Assembly (NCBI GenBank): GCA_001692895.1
Contig: KV748194.1
Location: forward strand, 1,116,001 to 1,180,000
Direction of reading: 5' to 3'
Source of the DNA: Cenococcum geophilum 1.58
Taxonomy: Eukaryota; Ascomycota; Dothideomycetes; Gloniales; Gloniaceae
Length of the DNA stretch: 64,000 nucleotides
This document shows positions 56,430-64,000 of the stretch, piece by piece. How positions within the stretch are numbered: the stretch's first letter is position 1; the number at the start of each line of letters is the position of its first letter. The translations under genes were made by a program, and so were the position numbers. The notes beneath the pieces were generated by a model. That model was given only the letters and a program-made list of their open reading frames with translations, ran no database searches and had not been told where the DNA came from.

Positions 56430-57660
56430 ATTTACTACTTTTCTACTATAGTATCGTACGAAATATGGCTTTAAAAGCGGATTCATCTCTTCTTAAAAAT
56501 ACTCCTAGCTTAATTAAGAGCTCTAGCATATAATAGGCGCAGCTTTAATCTCTAGTCCATAATTAAAGTAGCGCTTTACTACGTAGTAGAGTCTTCTCTA
56601 AATTATATTAAAGGCTTACTGCTATACTATAAAATCCTATAACTAAGAAGATCTGCCCTAACTAAGTATTGACAGTATAACCCTCTCTAGAAACTAGAAA
56701 ATAATACTATACTACGCCTCCCTAAGGGAATACTATCTATAGAAGAGATCCGCCTAGAGAGGCTCTACCCTTAGGTTAAACTACTATAAACCTATATTAT
56801 TAGGGATAAAGAAATAGTAAAGTAGGAGTATAACTAGATTGCATAGAAAACTAAAAGTAACTTAAGATACTTCCTAGCGTATATTAACGGAAGCGAATTA
56901 ATAGGAAAGTTGGAGCGTTAGTATATAAACCTTAATTAGAAATAGAGGTAACCAATTATATAAAAATTAACTAAGTTAATAATATATACGCTAAAGAGCT
57001 AAAAGGCCTTTAACTGGCCCCAGACCTAGTACTAAAATATTTACTATTAATTAGAAAACTTACGATATTTATAGACAGTTAAGTAGTAGTAAAGCCTTAG
57101 AACTAATTGGAAGAGTACTTAGTATATAAAATAAGGCAAAGGCTTTTAGCAATATAAATAATAAGCATAAACGTTATAATATACTAGATCCCTTTATACG
57201 CGGAGATTAAAGAAAATAAATAAGCAGATATTTTAATAAAGTAAGCAATAAAATAGAGAAAGAAAGGGACGGGATAAAAGGCCCTTACCTTTCCCTCCTT
57301 ATAGAGCCTATTAGTGGTAGTAAAGAAATATATAAAAGCCCAAATAGAGGTATACTAGGAAAGGGAATAAGAGAGGAGTAAAACTAGTAGATAATTATAT
57401 AGATTAGTATTAAAGATTTTAAAGTAGATATTTAAGATATACAACAACCTACCAAAGGCCCTTTTGGCTATACTTATCCAGATTTAAATAGGAAAGGTGG
57501 CTCTAAGGAGCTACCTTTATAGAATTAAATATGCGCCTAACTTAAGGTATATATATAGTGACAAATAGATAGGATAATATATCCTAGTTAAATATCCTAA
57601 TTTTAAAGAACTAAGGAAAGAAATATGGCTATATTAAGCTGGTTTTTAATACAATTAACA
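56430..57660 (+). pseudogene. LINE (Tad-like) ORF2 3' end with RNase H
   Basis: Plus-strand fragments: YYVVESSLNYIKGLLLYYK (near 56,577), EIRLERLYPQVKLLQ-like (near 56,745), RKLTIFIDS (near 57,055, RNase H strand with Asp), then NVIIY(stop)IPLYAEIKENK(stop)ADILIK (near 57,170), NLPKALLAILIQI (near 57,445) and ALRSYLYRIKYAPNLRYIYSD (near 57,500). This order is typical of the end of Tad-clade LINE ORF2. The reverse transcriptase is missing, so it is a 5'-truncated copy. Confidence 0.65.
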
Positions 57661-57749
57661 AGGCATCGATCGGTAATCGATAATTATCAATAATTACTTA
57701 GTATTATAATACGTGCCCAAGGCCAACCAATTTATAAGGGGAACTTTAA

Positions 57750-59000
57750 GGAAGGCTTTTAGAAAAGGCCCTATTAGCTACCTAATATCAATTTACTACC
57801 TTAAGTATTTTGTCTAAAATACTACTTTATTTCTAATATTTTAAATACTCTACTCTCTTAAGGTTTTCTGCTCCTATCTACACCCCTTTCTATAATACTG
57901 TATAACGTCTCCCTAAAAAGACTTGCTCTAGTTTATTGCTTATAGCTAAAATTAAGAGAATATTAATTGCTATATATAATAAACTTAGCTAACGTTTTCT
58001 TTGTTAATCTTAATACTACTATTTAATCGCTAGTATCTTACTAATATTATACAGTTCTCTATTATAATAATTTTAATACTTATCCTAACTTGCCAGTTAA
58101 GCATACTTCCCTAGCTTTTAAGCAATCTAATTAAATACGTTAAATCCTACTTTTAAGGTTTCCTTTTATATAATAAAGAACTTAAAAAAGTAGGAGCTTT
58201 TTCCTAATAGGACTCCTAAAGCTCTTTAACCTTTTTTAATATAGGCTTAACTTACCTTACTTTCTAGTTTGCCTTAATATACCTTATATAACGGTTTGGA
58301 TAAAGAATAAGAGCGGTAGCGTAAAGGGGTAAGTTGTCCGTTTGGTTATAATACTTATTAAAGGTCTCCTACCCCTTTCTAATTTAAAAGCTAAACTCTT
58401 TATTAGAATTATATTTAGACTATTATATAGTATTAGTATTATCTAATTTAGGAGGAAGTTTACTTATAAGTACGGCTTTAAAATACTAAATAATAATATC
58501 TATAGTAAAGAGTATATTATTAATTGTTATATAGTTATCCTAAGTCTCTAAAGTTGCTTAGTAGAATAGTTAAAGAAATTCCTTAATTGTATAAAGCCGT
58601 TTCCAGGTCTTTAAAGAGAGATAGTCTACTTAGAGCGTGGTAAAGTAGTTTTTAGTATAGGTATTAATAGCTCCTACCTTTTAATTGGCTTTAGTTAGTA
58701 TTTAAAACTAACTATTCCATCTTATACAGTTATTAAGTAGAATTATCCTTTTTATTAGATCCTTAAACTCTTTTATATAACTAGCGGAACTATAGATATA
58801 TATAATATTATTATAAAGCTTACTAAGTAGTCCTATAACCTAAAAGGTTTACCTATTAATCCTCCTTATTTCCTATATTAGTATTTTGTTGGGGTGTTAA
58901 GATCCTAGAGGCCTCCTAATAGGATTTTGACTTTCCTAAAGGTCCTAATTGTCCTAGTAGGCTCCTAGCAGGCTCCTAGTAGGATTTTGATTTTCCTAAT
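57750..59000 (-). pseudogene. hAT transposase
   Basis: On minus: a PKLDNTNTI... block near 58,440, then FNKYYNQTDNLPLYATALIL and YPNRYIRYIKAN (about 58,355-58,245). After a stretch with stops comes the C-terminal dimerisation part, AISNKLEQVFLGRRYT followed by IGAENLKRVEYLK (about 57,960-57,830). Both blocks are diagnostic of fungal hAT transposases. Family ISDEPERVFS reads ISNKLEQVFL here, again G-to-A and C-to-T. The N-terminal BED/DDE part and the terminal repeats were not resolved. Confidence 0.65.
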
Positions 59001-59170
59001 CGTTCTGGTCGTCCTAATAGGCTCCTAGTAGGATCTTTAATTTTCTAATCGTCCTCTTATAGTTCTATTAGGGTCTTAATAGGAAACTAGTATTTTCTAA
59101 TTGTTCCTAATAGGCTCCTAATAGGATCTTAATTTTTCTAATCGTCCTGTTAGGTTCCTGATAGGATACC
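58905..59170. repeat. Degenerate repeats with GGCTCCTARTAGGAT core
   Basis: Units of about 55-60 bases built from TCCTAATAGGCTCCTA-like parts. Related AGGTCCTA 9-mers occur at 60,540-60,640, and GAGCTCCTAATAGCCCTA at 60,692. Confidence 0.6.
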
Positions 59171-59308
59171 CCTAAGCGACACCCCTCCTAACCCCCCCCC
59201 CTAAAGTGATACCTCCTATATATACCCCTTAAGACACCCCCCTAATGCGACATCCTCCCTACTGTAATACCCCCCCTAATGGGATACCTCCCCCCTAATG
59301 CGACATGA
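59170..59308. repeat. C-rich repeats (CCCCCCTAATGCGACA type)
   Basis: About six irregular units of 16-25 bases, C-rich on the plus strand. This GC texture is unusual for the block. Confidence 0.6.
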
Positions 59309-59469
59309 CCCTATATGCGCGTGCGCACGATATATAGTGCTATTAGGTCCCCGCTATATTCCCGATAGCCTACACGTGCCTCTGCTAAGTTACCTCCTTT
59401 ATAGTTACCCCATTCTTTACCCTTCCTTACATCCTCCCTTAGGAGGCACTAGAACGGCAGCTAGTAGAG

Positions 59470-59669
59470 GACCGTCGCCAAAACTAGATAACCGTTGCTA
59501 GAACTAGACGACCGTCGCTAGAACTAGATGACTGTCGCTAGAACTAGACGACCGTCGCCAAAACTAGACGACCGTCGCCAGAACTAGACGACCGTCGCCA
59601 GAACTAGACGACCGTCGCTAGAACTAGACGACCGTTGCCAGAACTAGACGACCGTTATAAGAACTAGAC
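59470..59669 (+). repeat. 20-bp minisatellite, ten units
   Basis: Ten head-to-tail copies of GACCGTCGCCAGAACTAGAC with mainly transition differences. An eleventh unit stands alone at 59933-59952, at the head of the second 283-base duplication. Confidence 0.9.
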
Positions 59670-60207
59670 GATAACCTTTCGAATAACCAGCTAGCGAAGA
59701 CTACGAATGATTTAATTGATCGATTAATCGAATTTGATATTGGCCTATTACCGAATCGTATTAAGGCCTCCTAGGGAGGCACCCTAGATGACTACCGTTT
59801 AAATATATAGCTAGCGAACGGCTATAGAGAACGACCTGGATCAATTAGAGCCTTTAATTAGGCCGACCTCTTCCCTAAATTAATTAGATACTGACACAGG
59901 CAGGCAGGTAGGTAGGTAGGTAAGTAGGAGAGGACCGTTATCAAAACCAGACGATAATCGTTCGAACGACCAGCCAGCGAACACCATGATCGATTTGATC
60001 GATCGATCGAATCGAACTAGAGCCTCGATATTAGCCTATTACCGAATCAAATCGAATTAAGGCCTCCTAGGGAGGCACCCCAGACGACTACTGTTTAAAT
60101 GTATAGCCAACAAACGCCTATGGAGAATGATTCGAATTAAGTAGAGCCTTTAATCGGGCCGACCTCTCCCCCGAATTATAGATATAGATAGGTAGGTATA
60201 GATAGGT
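59650..60207 (+). repeat. Two tandem copies of a ~283-bp unit
   Basis: Copies begin at 59650 and 59933, each with a 20-base minisatellite unit. Both contain GATCGAT-rich sequence, the perfect palindrome GCCTCCTAGGGAGGC (59766-59780 and 60062-60076), GCCTTTAAT and GGCCGACCTCT. They end in AGGT/AGGC tetranucleotide runs (59,897-59,930 and 60,187-60,270). Confidence 0.8.
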
Positions 60208-60539
60208 AGGCATAATAGGTATAGGTAGGCATAGATAGGTAGGATAGACAGGTAGGCAGGCAGGCAGGTACTAGGCCTAGTTAGGAAATCAGTATACGGC
60301 TAGCGGATTATTAGGAACACCGCTAATTGACGATTTGGAGCCTCTGCGAGAGGCTTTTTAGTTAATCGCCTAACGCCCAAGTAATTGTAGAGCTCTATAA
60401 TAGACACAGGCGGTAAACAGGAAAGATTAATTTGGATTATTTAGATTATATATAATTAAATTAATTTTGTATTTTTTGACTAGCTGTAAATACTAGAGTT
60501 TTAATATACCTTATTTTTAAATCTAGAATTTTTATTGTT

Positions 60540-60650
60540 GTTCTGATAGTCCTAATGGTCCTAATGGTCCTAATAGTCCTAGAGGTCCTAGAGGTCCTAG
60601 AGGTCAGAGGTCCTAGAGGTTCTAGTAGTCCTAGTGGTCCGGGCGACCTC
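60540..60650. repeat. 9-bp repeats (GGTCCTAGA / GGTCCTAAT)
   Basis: About ten near-identical 9-base units in a row, first the AAT form and then the AGA form. Confidence 0.8.
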
Positions 60651-60889
60651 CTAATAGGTTCCTGATAGGATGCCAAGTGTAAGTGTCTTTTGGAGCTCCT
60701 AATAGCCCTAATAGGAGCTGTTAGGAGCTGTTAGTACTATTAGGAGGTATAAACATTTTGCTAATATACCTCCCCTTTTACTTCCTATTTATTATATAAC
60801 TTAAGTTACTCCTTTTTAATTAAGCTATAAAATAGGAAGGCTTATATAGCTAATTAATAATATAACTAGTATAGTAGATCCGCCAGTAT

Positions 60890-61279
60890 TGTGACGGTTG
60901 TGACGTTACGTGACCTACGGGCGCTTATTTAGGTATATATATGTTAAACCATAAGCTGCGAAGTCGATCTTGATCTTCTTCGTGCACTATCCTTTTGGCT
61001 AATAGTTTAGCCGTTACAGTATATAGAATCCTATTTAATATCCTCCTCTTCCTTAAGAAAGACTTCTACTATTACGGCTTGTATAAATGCCTCTAAACTA
61101 AAGCTTATAGAATGCTGTATTACGAAAATACTAAGCTAAAGAGAAGAAAAAGGGGTCGCTAGGACTGATGTAAATAAATATATAGGGTAAGTCGCTAAGG
61201 CGCTAGCTTTAGGCGGGCTAATTATAGGTCGGCAAAATATGGTAGAATTTGGCAGGTAACGTGCGATAGCGCCGTTACA
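60890..61279 (-). repeat. Isolated gypsy-type LTR with adjoining purine tract
   Basis: 390 bases from TGTGACGG to CCGTTACA (imperfect inverted ends). It is followed by TTACCCCCCTCTTTAAAAG and GCCTGCCCTTAGGCTT, nearly the same sequence that adjoins the left LTR of the gypsy element (48,390-48,430). So it is the 3' LTR of a related minus-strand element whose inside is cut off by Helitron 2 at about 61,358. Confidence 0.6.
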
Positions 61280-61370
61280 TTACCCCCCTCTTTAAAAGAA
61301 AGCCTGCCCTTAGGCTTAGTTAAAAATAGGGTAACACTAGGCTTATAAAACGTGGGATTAATATACGGAT

Positions 61371-61386
61371 AGTTAGCCCCCTAACT
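61371..61386 (-). other. 3' terminal-side hairpin of Helitron 2
   Basis: AGTTAG-GGGG-CTAACT, a perfect 6-base stem; compare 40208-40223. Confidence 0.65.
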
Positions 61387-62275
61387 AAAATTTTGACCCG
61401 AGTTTGTAATTTAGAGCTTTATTATATAGACTTTAACTAATATATATAGAGATAAGGTTTTCCAGGGGGAGACTCCCTGGGACCCCCCTATATAGAGCTT
61501 TTACTTAATTTAGAAGTAGTAGTAAGACTAAGGCGCCTTAGTTACCGCTAGGTAAGGATCTACTATAGTGACTAAGGCGCCCTACTTAAACTAAGCTTAA
61601 AGGTTATATTGGTTACGAATTTAGTATATATTTAGACTGCAGAGCTTTAATATAGAGCCCTTTACGTAGGATCTAATATAGTAGATTGTAATTCCAATTT
61701 AAAGCTTTATATACTAAATATTTTTAATGCCTAATAAATAAATCGCCGCATGGCTGGAATTAAAGTTTATTACCCCAACTTAATTAAATACGTATGTAAA
61801 AAGAGATATAATGGTATGCTAAGACTTTTCCCCCTAATGGGTAGAGGCGGTGCGGCTATAGTAGCGACGCCTGATATGATTAATTAACTATATCGTTGCC
61901 CACTAGTTCGGATATACAACGACGTAATAGCTTAGCGATAATGTAATAGCTTGGCGCTAAGTAATAAGAGGGGGGGAGAGAGGGAGGGAAGGAGATTGGG
62001 GGTGGCTTAGCCACTGCAAGAAGGTCGTGATAGTGGTGTGGTGTTAAACTTTAAAAATTGTGTTTTGGGAGCTTAATTGACGACCCCTATATAAACCGTT
62101 AATAACGTTTAATTATAGAGCTTTAAACCGGTAGATATTTTAGGAATGCCTATTATAAGTAGCTCTAAGTGTAAAATTTAGAATATTTAGTAGTGATGGA
62201 GTACGGGATGGGGTATATATTTATATTCTTAAATGTTATTATGTGACGCAATCTTTAGGTAACGAAAACTAGCCG

Positions 62276-63007
62276 TTTATATTACTTAACTGATACCTAC
62301 TAGAGGTTCCTCCGTTTTTCCTGTCTTCTCTCTTACCTATTGTCTTTTTATTTAATGCTATCTATATCGCTATATTAACTAATAGATCCCTTAGTAGGGA
62401 CTAGGGAGAAGTATTAGAGCACCTCTAGTTCTTATAGGGAAGAAGAAAAGAAGAGAGGAAGGTATAGAGGAGGGAGTATTTATAGATGGGAGGAGGCCTA
62501 CGAGTATAAGAGATTAGGCAGCTATAATATAGCTAGTGACGTTGCTTAACTAACACTTACTAGAGGCTCCCCCGTCCTTTTTATCCTCTCTCGCCTATCT
62601 TATTGTCCGATGCTGTTTATATTATTATGTCGACTAATAGATCCCTTAGTGGGGACTAGGGAGGGGTATTAGAGTACCTCTAGCTCTTATAGGGAAGAAG
62701 AAAAAAAGAGAGGAAGGTATAGAGGAGGGAGTATTTATAGATGGGAGGAGACCTACGAGTATAGGAGATTAGGCAGCCATAATATAGCTATTATTATTGC
62801 TCGACTGACACTTACCGGAGGCTCCTCCGTCCTTCCTATCTTCTCTTTCGCCTGTTTCCTTGTCTAATGCTATCTATATTGCCATGTTAACTAATAGATC
62901 CCTTAATAGGGACTAGGGAGGGGTATTAGAGCACCTCTAGCCACTATAAGGAAGAAGAAAAGAAGAAAGGAAGGTATAGAGGAGGGAGTATTTATAAACA
63001 GGAGGCC
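62276..63007 (-). repeat. Three ~255-bp tandem repeats in Helitron 2
   Basis: Unit borders at about 62498, 62753 and 63007, inverse of the four-unit array at 38365-39355. Confidence 0.85.
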
Positions 63008-64000
63008 CTGCAAGTATGTAATTTGGTAAGTACTAATAGTATAAGATTCTTATATAGGATAGGCTTAATTGCTTACCAAAATATAGGGTGTCTCTGTTAC
63101 TATAGTGGCTACTACAGTAGTAAAGACGCCTTAAATATTTAAGGTTAATTTTTAATTCGGTAGAGGTTGTCATTTTTAGAATTTAATAGGTTAGGAAGGG
63201 TCTAGGTTAGGGTCTAGCTAGCGTCTTAGTAAAACCTTATTTGGACTTTTAGAACTTTTAATTTAATTTATTAGTTTGTTCGTTAGTTAGGTATATTTAT
63301 TAACTAGGGTTAATTATCCATTTATTTAATAGGTAAAGAAGCTTAAGACACTATAAAGGCGGTAGAAGTAGTTTAAGTAAGGCTATAAGGTTAGAAAGAG
63401 GGTTCTTAGTTAGGAATTGTTGCAATTATATATATATTCTTAGAGGTTACGTAACTTCTTATATAAGCGACATTTCCGCCCTTTAAAAAAAATTAAAAAA
63501 TTCTAAAAATCGATTAACGCTATAGATAGCAGCAATATTAATCCGGCAATGCTGCTAATTCTCTCTATATACCATTGTATATATATCTAATAGCTTTAGA
63601 AGCGGTAAAAATGTAGGACGGATAGGGGGGTTAAAATTTAGAAAATTGGATTTCGCGGTTAAGCTATTTAAAAGTTAGGAAACTAAGACAAATGCTATAT
63701 TCTCCGCTTACCTCCAAGCCAGTACATAATTTCCTAATTAGGAAAAGTTGTTTACGAGTAGTTACTACTACCTCCATATAAAATCTTCCTGTTATGCCTC
63801 TTTAGTCTTGCTTATAGATAACTAAAATTATTTCTTATTAAATTTACGTTTAAATATAAGCCCCAAAAGCTTCTTAACTCGTGAGATTACTATATAGGTT
63901 AATCCGGCTATCTTATCCTTTTCCTTAATATCTAGAACTACCTAGTTAAGCGTTAGGCTCTGGCTTTTATATATGGTAAGAGTAAAAGCCAAAATAATTG

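Larger units (their letters stand above)
61358..64000 (-). mobile_element. Helitron 2 3' part (minus strand), runs off the window
   Basis: Inverted copy of 36,979-40,236. It includes the end of the helicase coding part (64,000 to about 63,700), the 3' untranslated part, three ~255-bp tandem repeats and the hairpin at 61371-61386. Remaining coding sequence lies beyond the right edge. Confidence 0.8.

Noticed and set aside
59170..59308. Telomere-like repeat
   Set aside because: CCCCCCTAATGCGACA units do not match the fungal TTAGGG/CCCTAA telomere repeat and are irregular in length.
59470..59669. CRISPR array
   Set aside because: The 20-base units are head to tail with no unique spacers, and the genome is fungal; it is a minisatellite.

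Overview
This looks like a piece of a filamentous ascomycete (Pezizomycotina) genome. Genes have short 54-61 nt introns with fungal GTAAGT-type donors and CTAAC/CTGAC branch sites, and a conserved single-copy gene (WRAP73/Wdr8) is present. The window then changes at about 10.4 kb into a long AT-rich block of dead transposons. Their differences are almost all C-to-T or G-to-A, the signature of repeat-induced point mutation (RIP). I cannot name the species.

Gene-rich part (1-10,400). The 3' part of a Gln-rich conserved fungal gene runs off the left edge. It is followed by a WRAP73/Wdr8-type WD-repeat gene (three exons), a small two-exon gene of 115 codons on the other strand, a relic of a 3'-5' exonuclease-like gene, a secreted HExxH metallopeptidase gene broken by two in-frame TAG codons, and an intact 239-codon gene of unknown function.

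Transposon part (10,400-64,000). In order: an Ngaro/DIRS-like tyrosine-recombinase retroelement (11.5-16.5 kb, minus); a full-length Ty1/copia element with a GTTCT target duplication (19.0-25.5 kb, plus); a piggyBac-like transposase (25.5-27.4 kb, minus); a 3.4-kb non-autonomous copia-derived LTR element with a GTTAT target duplication (27.7-31.1 kb); a Helitron (about 32-40.2 kb, plus); a Tc1/mariner element with 57-bp terminal inverted repeats carrying a transposase and a convergent second ORF (40.5-43.2 kb); a second Ngaro-like element (43.2-48.1 kb, minus); a Ty3/gypsy element (48.1-54.4 kb, minus) holding a small direct-repeat unit; a second Tc1/mariner relic, again with a convergent second ORF (54.5-56.3 kb); a LINE 3' end (56.4-57.7 kb); a hAT transposase (57.7-59.0 kb, minus); a cluster of minisatellites (58.9-60.7 kb); an isolated gypsy LTR (60.9-61.3 kb); and the 3' part of a second Helitron in inverted orientation (61.36-64.0 kb).

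No element in the block keeps a working coding frame. Active-site Asp/Glu codons are often changed to Asn/Lys, and Gln/Trp codons to stops, while the reading frames often stay unshifted for kilobases. The most unusual items are the conserved second ORF in two Tc1/mariner elements, the exact A1-ORFs-B1-A2-B2 split repeats of both Ngaro-like elements, the paired Helitron ends with a covarying hairpin, and a small palindrome module found in the same orientation inside three unrelated retroelements.
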